Source of the DNA: Xanthobacter autotrophicus
GTDB taxonomy: Bacteria > Pseudomonadota > Alphaproteobacteria > Rhizobiales > Xanthobacteraceae
Strand: one strand, 5' to 3'
Assembly (NCBI RefSeq): GCF_043194295.1
Contig: NZ_JBAFVK010000001.1
Length of the DNA stretch: 64,000 bases
This document shows, piece after piece, positions 1-8,060 of this stretch (positions are counted from its first letter, which is position 1; every line of letters starts with the position of its first letter). A program made the position numbers and the translations under genes. The notes below the pieces were generated by a model that did not search any database, had not been told where the DNA came from, and worked only from the letters and a program-made list of their open reading frames with translations.

Positions 1-212
1 TCGCCCCTGAGCGAATTTTGTGCACCGCAGGGCAGGCTAAGCCGTTGTGACAGAACGACGACAGACCTGCCCCGCGTGGCGAAGCCAGCGATTGCAACGC
101 TTCGCCGGAAATCGTGAGCTAAAAACAGGCGGCTAAACTCTTTTCGACCCCGATGGAAGGTGTCAGCATCCGTGTGACGTGATGCCGCGCTTTCCCATCG
201 GGAGAGAAAACC
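1..212. other. leader region without a recognisable gene
   Basis: The first 212 bases contain no reading frame that I recognise on either strand. Frame 1 is open from base 1 to a TGA near 115, so the end of an upstream gene is possible but unsupported. A good ribosome binding site (GGGAGAGAAAA) lies just before the ATG at 213. Confidence 0.4.
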
Positions 213-1055
213 ATGTTTTCGCGCCGCTTCTGGTCCCGGTCCCTGGTTTCACACCGCCTCGTTCTAGGCCTCGCCTTCCTCGTCCTCGCCGGCACGGCAC
301 CGGCCCGCGCCGGCAGTAGCGGAATGGACGTGGATCTCGAACTCGTCCTCGCCGTGGACGTCTCCTATTCCATGGACACAGAAGAGCAGGCCCTCCAGCG
401 CGAGGGCTATGCGTCGGCCGTGGTCTCCCGCGAATTCCTCGATGCCCTGCGCCTTGGCCCCTCGGGGCGCATCGCGGTGGAGTATGTGGAATGGGCAGGC
501 GACGGCGAGCAGAAGGTGGTGGTGGACTGGCGCATCATCGACAGTCCGCAGACCGCCAAGGCTTTCGCCGACGCGGTGATGGGCGCGCCGCTGCGGCGGG
601 TGTACCGCACCTCCATATCGAGCGCCCTGCTGTTCAGCGCCGACCAGTTCGACCTCAATGGCTACAAGGGCGTGCGGCGCGTCATCGACGTCTCCGGCGA
701 CGGCGTGAACAACCAGGGCCCGCCGGTGGCCCTGGCGCGCGATGCCGTGGTGCAGCGGGGAATCACCGTGAACGGCCTGCCTTTGCTGCTGAAGCGCGCT
801 GCCTCCTCCGCCCTCGATGTGCCGGAGCTGGACGCTTATTATGAGGATTGCGTCATCGGCGGCCCGGGCGCTTTCGTCATTCCAGTGCAGCAGATGGAAG
901 AGTTTGCCCGCGCCATCAAGACCAAGCTGGTGATGGAGGTAGCGGGCATGGTGCCGCCGCCGGCTCCCGGCCTGATCCAGCGCGCGGCGGCCACCGAGCC
1001 GCGCGTCTCCTGCACCATCGGCGAGAAGATCTGGATGGATCACTGGGCCAATTGA
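213..1055 (+). CDS. DUF1194 family secreted von Willebrand factor A-like protein
   Basis: This encodes a 280-residue exported protein of unknown function. An N-terminal signal peptide (residues 1 to about 33, a run of small hydrophobic residues ending in PARA) is followed by a VWA-like fold: ELVLAVDVSYSMD has the DxSxS metal-site pattern, and the block VRRVIDVSGDGVNNQG carries the typical DUF1194 signature. VWA domains bind ligands through a divalent metal, so an adhesive or scaffold role in the periplasm is plausible, but the substrate is unknown. The ATG is preceded by GGGAGAGAAAA. The gene is convergent with the IPP isomerase gene, with only six bases between the stop codons. Family assignment is from recognition of the sequence pattern. 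Confidence 0.8.
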   Translation: MFSRRFWSRSLVSHRLVLGLAFLVLAGTAPARAGSSGMDVDLELVLAVDVSYSMDTEEQALQREGYASAVVSREFLDALRLGPSGRIAVEYVEWAGDGEQKVVVDWRIIDSPQTAKAFADAVMGAPLRRVYRTSISSALLFSADQFDLNGYKGVRRVIDVSGDGVNNQGPPVALARDAVVQRGITVNGLPLLLKRAASSALDVPELDAYYEDCVIGGPGAFVIPVQQMEEFARAIKTKLVMEVAGMVPPPAPGLIQRAAATEPRVSCTIGEKIWMDHWAN

Positions 1056-1061
1056 GGATGT

Positions 1062-2093
1062 TCAATCGCTCGTGACGAGCGGCGCGCGGCGCAGCGCCGC
1101 AAGGTCCGCCGCGCCAGTGGCAAAGCAGACGATGCGCAACTGGTCCGTCATCTGCGAAAAGTGCTCCACCACCGCCTCGGTGGAGGTGACCGCGGCCTTC
1201 AGTGTGCCCGCCGCCTGACCCGCGAGATCGGCACCGAGCCGGATGGCCTTGGCCGCGTCCACGCCATGTCGCACCCCACCGGAGGCGATGAGCGGAATGT
1301 CCGGGCAGGCCGCTCGCGCCTCCACCACCGCCTGGGCGGTGGGAATGCCCCAGTCGGCGAAGGCGGCGGCCACGGCGCGGCTGCGGCCGGTGCCGCGTTC
1401 TCCTTCCACCAGCGCCCAGTTGGTGCCCCCTGCCCCGGCCACGTCCAGCGCCGCCACCCCGCAGTCGGCCAACCGCCGGGCCACGGCGCCGGACAGGCCG
1501 AAGCCCACCTCCTTCACCACCACCGGCACGGACAGGCCGGCGCAGAGCGAGCCGATGTGGTCAAGCACGCAGCGCCAATCCCGGTCGCCGCCCTGCTGGA
1601 TGGCTTCCTGCAACGGATTGAGATGGATGACGAGGGCATCCGCCCCGATCATCTCCACCGCGCGGCGAGCCGCATCCTGCCCGTCCTTTGCCAGTAGTTG
1701 AGCCGCACCGAGATTGGCGAGGAGCGCGATATCCGGCGCCCGCCGCCGCAGGTCGGCGCCGAGGCCGCTGGCCGAACCGTTCTCGATGGCGATGCGCTGG
1801 GAGCCGACGCCGAGCGCGATGCCCAGGGCCTGCGCGGCTTCGGCGAGATGGGCATTGATGGCTTCCGCCCGCGCAGGGCCGCCGGTCATGGCGGAGATCA
1901 GGAACGGCGCCTTCAGGGCGCGCCCGAGGAAGTGCGTCGTGAGGTCGACTGCGTCGAGATCGAGTTCCGGTAATGCGCAATGGATGAAGCGCACCTGATC
2001 GAACCCCGCATCCACATGCGAAGCGACACGCCCGCCCGCGAGCACAATGTCGATGTGGTCTTCCTTGCGCCGACCCGCGCCGCTTTCGTCCAT
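1062..2093 (-). CDS. fni: type 2 isopentenyl-diphosphate delta-isomerase (FMN-dependent)
   Basis: This cytosolic FMN/NADPH enzyme interconverts IPP and DMAPP and supplies the allylic primer for prenyl chain elongation. The 343-residue protein has the family blocks in order: RKEDHIDI near the start, SAMTGG (FMN site), VGSQR, NLGAAQL, VIHLNPLQEAIQ, VVVKEVGFG, DVAGAGGTNW and IASGGVRHG. The frame is open to 2204, but the upstream part looks like non-coding translation, and the ATG at 2093 gives the usual family N-terminus. It is divergent from a prenyl diphosphate synthase gene at 2311, which uses its product, so the two probably form one isoprenoid module. Confidence 0.93.
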   Translation of the reverse strand: MDESGAGRRKEDHIDIVLAGGRVASHVDAGFDQVRFIHCALPELDLDAVDLTTHFLGRALKAPFLISAMTGGPARAEAINAHLAEAAQALGIALGVGSQRIAIENGSASGLGADLRRRAPDIALLANLGAAQLLAKDGQDAARRAVEMIGADALVIHLNPLQEAIQQGGDRDWRCVLDHIGSLCAGLSVPVVVKEVGFGLSGAVARRLADCGVAALDVAGAGGTNWALVEGERGTGRSRAVAAAFADWGIPTAQAVVEARAACPDIPLIASGGVRHGVDAAKAIRLGADLAGQAAGTLKAAVTSTEAVVEHFSQMTDQLRIVCFATGAADLAALRRAPLVTSD

Positions 2094-2310
2094 CGACCCT
2101 CGCCGGCGCCCGCCTGCAAAAGAGAACGCGTTTTGCCTGAAGCCGCGGCGAGGACGCCACATGACGCCAGATTCTGTCGCCCGGCGCGCCCCGCGCACTG
2201 GCATCCTTCCTTAAGGGGTGATCTAAAGTCGTTCAAGGCAACGTATTTTGGCAACGTATCTGCCAGCAGGGGTGCGCCCCCGGCAGCACAGCAGACGATG
2301 AGGGGCGTGG

Positions 2311-3390
2311 ATGGGGAAGGGCGGACGGGACCGGCGGACCTCGGAAGGTTCGCACGACGCGCTGCGGCCAAGCTCGTCCCAAGGCGCGTCGCAAGGTGGT
2401 TCCACCCTGGCGCTGGCCGTCGCGGAGCCGGAGACCAGCCGGGCACCGGACGTGCGGATGCATGATCTGGAGGAGCCACCGGCCGCAGCCTTCCCGCCGC
2501 GCTCGCGCGACCTCTCCTTCCTGCGGGCGGTGATCGATCGCCGACTCGGGCTGCTGGTGCCACCGGCGGCCTCCCACCCGGCCGTGTTGCATGCCGCCAT
2601 GCGCCACATCCTGCTGTCGCCCGGCAAACGGCTGCGCCCGCTGCTCACCCTTGCCGCCGCGATCCAGCTCAATGCCTCCGAGCACGCAGTGCTGGATTTC
2701 GGCTGCGCGCTGGAGATGATCCACGCCTCTTCCCTGATCGTGGACGACCTGCCCTGCATGGACGACGCCGCCATGCGGCGCGCTCAGCCCACCACCCATG
2801 TGCAGTATGGCGAGGACGTGGCAGTTCTTGCCTCCATCGGCCTTTTGTCGCGCGCCTTCGGGGTAGCCGCGGCGGCGCCGGGGGTGAGCGAACACGCGCG
2901 CCTGGACGCGGTGGCCATCCTGTCCATGGCGGTGGGCTCGCTGGGCCTGTGCGGTGGCCAATATGACGACCTGCGTCCGAGCCCCGGCCGCAGCCTCGCC
3001 GCCACCGAGGACGTGAACCGCCGTAAGACCGGCGTTCTGTTTTCGGCCGCGGTGGAGATCGCCGGCCATGTGGCGGCGGCGGACGAGACCCAGCTCGGCC
3101 ATCTCAAGGCACTGGCCGGCCATGTGGGCCGTGCCTACCAGATCCTCGACGACATTCTCGATGCTTCGGGTTCCTCTGCCAGCCTTGGCAAGGATGTGGG
3201 CAAGGACGCCCACAAGGCCACCGTCATCGCCTCCCTCGGCGCGCCACGCGCGCGCAAGCTTCTGTCCGAGCACTTGGCGGGCGCGCTTACCGCCTCTAAA
3301 GAGCTAGGACCCAACACGGACGGCCAGGAGCCCCTGCGAGATTTCATGACCGCTGCCTTCGGCGAACTGATGGGGCCGCTGGCGCCGTGA
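2311..3390 (+). CDS. crtE: polyprenyl synthetase, geranylgeranyl/farnesyl diphosphate synthase type
   Basis: This condenses IPP onto allylic diphosphates to make a C15-C20 prenyl diphosphate, the precursor of carotenoids and other terpenoids. The first aspartate-rich motif is DDLPCMDD at about residues 145-152 (the insertion-type DDxxxxD seen in bacterial IspA/CrtE enzymes), followed by RR; the second is DDILD at about 280-284. GKRLRP marks the IPP-binding site. The N-terminal 49 residues are low-complexity, so the ATG at 2458 may be the true start. The stop overlaps the GTG of the following ABC ATPase gene by four bases, implying translational coupling. Product chain length cannot be read with certainty, so the symbol crtE is tentative. 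Confidence 0.85.
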   Translation: MGKGGRDRRTSEGSHDALRPSSSQGASQGGSTLALAVAEPETSRAPDVRMHDLEEPPAAAFPPRSRDLSFLRAVIDRRLGLLVPPAASHPAVLHAAMRHILLSPGKRLRPLLTLAAAIQLNASEHAVLDFGCALEMIHASSLIVDDLPCMDDAAMRRAQPTTHVQYGEDVAVLASIGLLSRAFGVAAAAPGVSEHARLDAVAILSMAVGSLGLCGGQYDDLRPSPGRSLAATEDVNRRKTGVLFSAAVEIAGHVAAADETQLGHLKALAGHVGRAYQILDDILDASGSSASLGKDVGKDAHKATVIASLGAPRARKLLSEHLAGALTASKELGPNTDGQEPLRDFMTAAFGELMGPLAP

Positions 3391-4373
3391 GCGCCGCGTC
3401 CCGATACGATCGTCCCGCGGAAGACCAGAATCCGGCGCCATCCTCGGCCCCACCCCTGGCCATCTCGGGCCTTCACGTGGGCTATGGCGAACGTACGGTG
3501 CTGGCGGGCGTCGATCTCGTCGTGCCCGAAAGCACGGTCACGGCACTGACCGGCCCGAACGGTGCAGGCAAGACCACCCTCGTGCGCGCCATCTGCGGCC
3601 GTATCGCCCCCCGGGCTGGGGCGGTCATGGTGTGCGGCGTTCCGGCGGCGGAAGGCGCCGCCCGCACCCGCATCGGCCTCGCGCCACAGGATATCGCGCT
3701 CTATCGTAGCCTGACCATTTCCGAGAATCTCGAGGTGTTCGCCAGCCTTGCCGGCGTGCCGGGGGGCGCCGTGCCCGCCTGCGTCGCCAACGTGATGGTG
3801 CGCACCGGCGTCGCCGATCGCCGCAACGAGCGCATCGACCGCCTGTCCGGCGGCTGGCAGCGCCGGGCCAACGTGGCCGCCGCTTTGGTGGGCGATCCGC
3901 GCCTGCTGGTGCTCGACGAGCCCACCGTGGGGGTGGACGCCCCAGCCCGCGCCGAGCTGGCGGCGCTGGTGCGCAGCCTTGCGGGGGAAGGGCTCGGCAT
4001 CCTTCTCGTCACTCACGATTTCGCCTTCGCCGAGGACGTGGCCGACCGCGTCGCCATTCTCAAGGACGGGCGGGTAGCCCTTGAAGGCGAACTGGGCGCG
4101 CTGGTCGCCGCTCACTTTCCCAACCAGCGCCGGGTGGAAACGACATTCGCCACCCCGCCCACGCTCAAGGGCCGGCAGGTGCTCGCCGCCCAAGGCCTGC
4201 ACGCCGGGCCGGACGAAACCGCCTTCAGCGGCGTGGTGGCGGACACGCCGGCGGCGGCGGGCGATCTCATCGCGGCCCTGAAGGCGGCGGGGCTGGTGCC
4301 CCGCACCCTCTCGCTCCAGGCCGCCGGGCTCGATGCGCTCTACGCCTCCGTCACCCGGAAGCCGTCCCCATGA
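3387..4373 (+). CDS. ABC transporter ATP-binding protein (ABC-2 exporter type)
   Basis: This is the ATPase subunit of an exporter, with one complete nucleotide-binding domain: Walker A GPNGAGKTT at residues 56-64, Q-loop in GLAPQD, signature LSGGW at 153-157, Walker B LLVLDE at about 173-178, and the switch His in LLVTHDFAFAE. About 80 C-terminal residues follow the NBD, as in DrrA/CcmA-like multidrug or polymer exporters. It starts with GTG inside the end of the prenyl synthase gene (GTGA overlap) and its stop overlaps the permease start (ATGA). It is not CcmA despite lying upstream of ccmC: it is much longer and its partner is not CcmB-like. The substrate is unknown. Confidence 0.85.
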   Translation: MSAASRYDRPAEDQNPAPSSAPPLAISGLHVGYGERTVLAGVDLVVPESTVTALTGPNGAGKTTLVRAICGRIAPRAGAVMVCGVPAAEGAARTRIGLAPQDIALYRSLTISENLEVFASLAGVPGGAVPACVANVMVRTGVADRRNERIDRLSGGWQRRANVAAALVGDPRLLVLDEPTVGVDAPARAELAALVRSLAGEGLGILLVTHDFAFAEDVADRVAILKDGRVALEGELGALVAAHFPNQRRVETTFATPPTLKGRQVLAAQGLHAGPDETAFSGVVADTPAAAGDLIAALKAAGLVPRTLSLQAAGLDALYASVTRKPSP

Positions 4374-5560
4374 TGATCGCCATCGTCCGGGCCATGGCCC
4401 TCACCCTGATGCGCGACCGCGGAGCGCTGCTGATGACCTTCGTGCTGCCGCCGGTGCTGTTCGTGCTGTTCGCGGCGGTGTTCGCCGGCACCGGCGGGGA
4501 AGCCTCCAGCATCAAGGTCGCGGCGGCTCAGGCCACGGACGCCCCCGCCGCCCGCATGCTGCTCGACGCCCTCGCCCGCGCCCCGGATGTCCATCTGACG
4601 CCGGTGGCGCCTGAGGAGGTGGCCAAGCGCGTGGCGGACGGGAGCGCCGACGTGGGCCTCATCGTGCGCGCCGATGTGGCCGCCGCCACCGACAAGCCGC
4701 CGCTGGTGATCATCACCGACGCCGGCCGCAACGTGGCGGCAGCCTTGCTCGCCGCCCGCATCCAGCGCCTGTTCACCGAGGATTTGCCCGGCCTTGCCAT
4801 GCGGCGGGTGGCGGGGCAGATCGAGGTGCTGGTGGGGCCGTTCTCCGCCGAGCAGAAAGCGCGGCTCGACGATTCGGTGGCCCGTGCGCCGGAGCTGGTG
4901 GCCCAGGGCGGGGCTGATTTGATGGAGCGCCAGCCCCTCGCCAGCCGCCGGGCCGAGCCGGGGGTGAGCTATTATGCCGGCGCCATCGCCATGCTGTTCC
5001 TGCTGTTCGCGGCGGTGCAGGGCGCGGCGAGCCTGGTGGATGAACGCCGCTCGGGCGTGTTCGACCGCATCGTCATGAGCCGGGGCGGCGTGCTGGCGCT
5101 GGTGGGCGGCAAGCTCTGCTTCCTGATCCTGCAAGGGCTGGCGCTCGCCGCCGTGCTGTTCGCGGTTGCGCAGGTGGTCTATGGCGTCCACGTCATCCAG
5201 CACCTGGGCACCGTCACCCTGGTGGCGGCGGCGGCCTCGGCGGCGGCGGCCGGCATTGCCCTGCCCCTTGCCGCGATGGCGCGCACCCGCCATCAGGCGC
5301 AGACCCTCTCCACCTTCGCGGTGCTGCTGCTCTCGGCCGTTGGCGGCAGCATGGTGCCTCGCTTCCTGATGCCGGACTGGCTCCAGAAGCTGGGCGTACT
5401 GACACCCACCGCCTGGGGCATCGAGGCCTTCCAGGGCGCTCTGTGGCGCGGGGAAGGCATCGGCGACCTTGCCTTGGCCCTCGCTGTCCTGCTCGCCTAT
5501 GGCGCGGTGGGCGCGGGCTTCACCCTGTGGCTCATCCGCCGGCAGGTGCGCCTAGCCTGA
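4370..5560 (+). CDS. ABC-2 type transporter permease
   Basis: This is the membrane subunit partnering the ATPase encoded just upstream (ATGA overlap). The 396-residue protein has a first membrane helix at about 19-41, a large extracytoplasmic domain of roughly 150 residues, then a cluster of about five helices from about residue 205 to the C-terminus (blocks YYAGAIAMLFLLFAAVQG, GGKLCFLILQGLALA, LSTFAVLLLSAVGGSMVP and a final helix). This is the ABC2_membrane_3 layout of drug, lipid or polysaccharide exporters. DERRSGVFDRI is the cytoplasmic coupling segment. The operon position after a prenyl synthase suggests export of a prenylated or lipid product, but this is inference. Confidence 0.82.
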   Translation: MMIAIVRAMALTLMRDRGALLMTFVLPPVLFVLFAAVFAGTGGEASSIKVAAAQATDAPAARMLLDALARAPDVHLTPVAPEEVAKRVADGSADVGLIVRADVAAATDKPPLVIITDAGRNVAAALLAARIQRLFTEDLPGLAMRRVAGQIEVLVGPFSAEQKARLDDSVARAPELVAQGGADLMERQPLASRRAEPGVSYYAGAIAMLFLLFAAVQGAASLVDERRSGVFDRIVMSRGGVLALVGGKLCFLILQGLALAAVLFAVAQVVYGVHVIQHLGTVTLVAAAASAAAAGIALPLAAMARTRHQAQTLSTFAVLLLSAVGGSMVPRFLMPDWLQKLGVLTPTAWGIEAFQGALWRGEGIGDLALALAVLLAYGAVGAGFTLWLIRRQVRLA

Positions 5561-5646
5561 GGGCGAGCCCCGCGGCCCCCTGCGACACGAAATCCTGAAC
5601 GCCGAGAGCGCTTCCCTCCGAGGCGCGGGGGCTTTAGAACCGCGCC

Positions 5647-6378
5647 ATGGCGATCCTCGACCTTGCCAACCCGGTCCGCTTCATGAGCCTGTCCGCCCGC
5701 ATCCTGCCATGGATCGCGGGGGCGGCGGTGGTGACGCTCGCCGTCGGCTTCTTCCTCGCCTTCCGCGCCCCGCCCGATTACCAGCAGGGCGAGACGGTGC
5801 GCATCATGTACATCCACGTGCCGTTCGCGTGGCTCGGCCTGTTCGGCTATTCCATGATGGCGGCCTCCTCCATCGGCATCCTGGTATGGCGCCATCCCCT
5901 GGCGGACGTGGCCCACAAGGCCGCCGCACCCGTGGGCGCCACCTTCACCGCTTTGTGCCTGGTCACCGGCGCCCTGTGGGGGCGGCCCATGTGGGGCACC
6001 TATTGGGTGTGGGACGCCCGGCTCACCTCCATGCTGGTGCTGCTTTTGCTCTATCTCGGCCTGATGGCCCTGCGCGCCGCCATCGACGAGCCCAACCGCG
6101 CCGGGCGTGCCGCTGCGGTGCTCACGCTGGTGGGCTTCATCAACGTGCCCATCGTGAAATTCTCGGTGGACTGGTGGAACACGCTGCACCAGCCCGCCTC
6201 GGTGTTCCGCATGGGCGGCTCCACCATCGAATCGAGCCTGTTGTGGCCGCTGCTGGTGTGCGCCATCGGCTTCACGCTGCTGTTTCTGGCGCTGCACATG
6301 CTGGGCATGCGCACGGAAATCCTCCGCCGCCGCGTACAGGCGCTGGAAGCCCGCGCCGCTGCCGAAGCGATGGCCTGA
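5647..6378 (+). CDS. ccmC: heme exporter protein CcmC
   Basis: CcmC is the inner-membrane protein of system I cytochrome c maturation that loads heme onto CcmE. The 243-residue protein has six membrane helices, the tryptophan-rich signature WGTYWVWDARLTS facing the periplasm, and the heme-ligand histidine regions MYIHVPFAW and WWNTLHQPAS. It begins a ccmC-ccmD-ccmG run. The usual partners ccmA and ccmB do not precede it here; an unrelated ABC-2 pair lies 86 bases upstream. Confidence 0.95.
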   Translation: MAILDLANPVRFMSLSARILPWIAGAAVVTLAVGFFLAFRAPPDYQQGETVRIMYIHVPFAWLGLFGYSMMAASSIGILVWRHPLADVAHKAAAPVGATFTALCLVTGALWGRPMWGTYWVWDARLTSMLVLLLLYLGLMALRAAIDEPNRAGRAAAVLTLVGFINVPIVKFSVDWWNTLHQPASVFRMGGSTIESSLLWPLLVCAIGFTLLFLALHMLGMRTEILRRRVQALEARAAAEAMA

Positions 6379-6400
6379 GCGGCGGGGTGAGCGATCTGAC

Positions 6401-6571
6401 ATGAGCCACTTCGTCTTCATCGCCGCCTCTTATGGCGTCGCCACGCTCGGCCTCGGGCTGCTCGCCGCCTGGCTGCTGGTCGATTACGGCCAGCAGCGCA
6501 GGGCGTTGGCGGAGCTTGAAGCCCGCGGCCTCCGCAAGAGGTCCCGCCGCGGACCGGGGGATGCAGCATGA
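6401..6571 (+). CDS. ccmD: heme exporter protein CcmD
   Basis: This 56-residue membrane protein stabilises the CcmABC-CcmE complex in cytochrome c maturation. It is MSHFVFIAASYG, then one hydrophobic helix (about residues 13-28), then a basic tail rich in Arg (RKRSRR). The start is typical of CcmD, with an aromatic residue and Tyr before the helix. The position between ccmC and ccmG and the ATGA overlap with the ccmG start at 6568 make the call firm despite its small size. Confidence 0.9.
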   Translation: MSHFVFIAASYGVATLGLGLLAAWLLVDYGQQRRALAELEARGLRKRSRRGPGDAA

Positions 6572-7170
6572 GCACGCCCGACGAGACACCCGGCATAACC
6601 CGGCACCGCCGCCGGCTGTGGCTGGTGGCCCTGCCGCTGGTGCTGTTCCTGGCACTCGCCGGCCTGTTCTTTTCCCGGCTCGAAACCGGTGGCGACCCCT
6701 CGCGCATCCCTTCCGCCTTGGTAGGGAAGGCAGCGCCCCGGATTGCGCTGCCGCCGCTGGAGGGCCTGAAGGGTCCGGGCGGCACGCCCCTGCCCGGCAT
6801 CGATCTGGTGGCGCTTTCCGGCAAGCCGACGCTGGTGAACGTCTGGGCCTCCTGGTGCGGCCCCTGCCGGGACGAGCATCCCGTGCTCATGCAGCTTGCC
6901 AAGGACGGCCGCTTCAACCTCGTGGGCATAAATTACAAGGACGCACCGGAGAATGCCCGCCGCTTCCTCGGCCAATATGGCCTGCCCTATCAGGCCGTAG
7001 GCGTGGACCCCAAGGGCCGCGCAGCCATCGACTGGGGCGTCTATGGGGTGCCGGAGACCTTCGTGGTCGCCAAGGACGGCACCATCGTCCACAAGTTCGT
7101 GGGGCCGCTCACGCCCGAGGCGGTCAACACCAAGCTTCTGCCGTTGATCGCCCGCCTGTCGGGAAACTGA
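6568..7170 (+). CDS. ccmG: CcmG/DsbE periplasmic thiol:disulfide oxidoreductase
   Basis: This membrane-anchored thioredoxin-fold protein reduces the apocytochrome CxxCH cysteines before heme ligation. The 200-residue protein has an N-terminal anchor at about 17-36, the active site WCGPC at residues 96-100 in NVWASWCGPC, and the cis-Pro region GVPETFVV typical of DsbE. It overlaps ccmD by four bases, ending the ccmCDG run. Confidence 0.94.
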   Translation: MSTPDETPGITRHRRRLWLVALPLVLFLALAGLFFSRLETGGDPSRIPSALVGKAAPRIALPPLEGLKGPGGTPLPGIDLVALSGKPTLVNVWASWCGPCRDEHPVLMQLAKDGRFNLVGINYKDAPENARRFLGQYGLPYQAVGVDPKGRAAIDWGVYGVPETFVVAKDGTIVHKFVGPLTPEAVNTKLLPLIARLSGN

Positions 7171-7209
7171 GCGGCCGCCACTAGGGTGACGCCGGCGGAA
7201 ACTGGGATT

Positions 7210-8034
7210 ATGGATTCCGCCATGGCCTTTTCCCCTGACGAGATCGAACGCTACGCCCGCCACATCGTGCTCCACGACGTGGGCGGCCCCGGACAGCAGA
7301 AGCTGAAGGCGGCGACCGTGCTGGTGGTCGGTGCCGGCGGGCTCGGCGCGCCGGTGCTGCTCTATCTCGCCGCGGCGGGCGTGGGCCGGCTGATTCTTGT
7401 CGAGGATGACGTGGTCTCCCTCTCCAACCTCCAGCGGCAGGTGATCCACCGCACGCAGGACGTGGGCCGGCCCAAGACCGACAGCGCCGGCGATGCCATC
7501 GGTGCCCTCAACCCCCATGTGGAACTGGTCACCCACGCGATGCGACTGGACGCCGGCAATGCGCTGGATCTGATCGCCGATGCCGATGTGGTGGTGGACG
7601 GCTCGGACAATTTCGCCACGCGCTATCTGGTGTCGGACGCCTGCGTGCTGGCGAAAAAGCCGTTGGTGACGGCGGCGCTCGGCGCCTTCGACGCCACGGT
7701 TACCACCCTGCGCGCCCACGAGACGGCGCCGGACGGCACTCCCAACCCCACCTATCGCTGCCTGTTCCCCGAGCCGCCGCCGGCTGGAACCGTGCCGGCC
7801 TGCGCGGAAGCCGGCGTACTGGGAGCGCTGGCGGGGATCGCCGGATCGCTCGCCGCGCTGGAGGCGATCCGCGCCGTGGTGGGCTTCGGCGAGGGGCTGG
7901 TGGGGCGCCTGCTGATGATCGACGCCCGTGCCATGCGCTTCGAGACCCTGAGCTACGGCTGGGACCCGGACAACCCGCTGACCGGCACCGGCGACCGCAT
8001 CACCGACCTCTCCGCGCATGTGAGAATCCCATAA
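7210..8034 (+). CDS. moeB: HesA/MoeB/ThiF family adenylyltransferase
   Basis: This activates the C-terminus of a ubiquitin-like sulfur carrier (MoaD or ThiS type) by adenylation for molybdopterin or thiamine synthesis. It has the Rossmann nucleotide site VVGAGGLGAP, the arginine finger region NLQRQVIH, KTDSA and the DGSDNFATRYLV block. Starts at 7186 (GTG), 7210 and 7222 (both ATG) are possible; 7210 or 7222 gives the usual N-terminus before DEIERYARHIVLHDVGG. The structural zinc site looks lost: MoeB normally has two CxxC pairs, but here only one Cys remains in TYRC and none occurs in the C-terminal part. The exact carrier partner is not shown, so the symbol is tentative. Confidence 0.8.
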   Translation: MDSAMAFSPDEIERYARHIVLHDVGGPGQQKLKAATVLVVGAGGLGAPVLLYLAAAGVGRLILVEDDVVSLSNLQRQVIHRTQDVGRPKTDSAGDAIGALNPHVELVTHAMRLDAGNALDLIADADVVVDGSDNFATRYLVSDACVLAKKPLVTAALGAFDATVTTLRAHETAPDGTPNPTYRCLFPEPPPAGTVPACAEAGVLGALAGIAGSLAALEAIRAVVGFGEGLVGRLLMIDARAMRFETLSYGWDPDNPLTGTGDRITDLSAHVRIP

Positions 8035-8060
8035 GGGACGCTTCTCAGGCCATTAGAAAT

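Noticed and set aside
3387..5560. Naming the ABC pair upstream of ccmC as CcmA and CcmB
   Set aside because: Both are far longer than CcmA/CcmB, the permease has a large extracytoplasmic domain, and they are coupled to the prenyl synthase rather than to ccmC.
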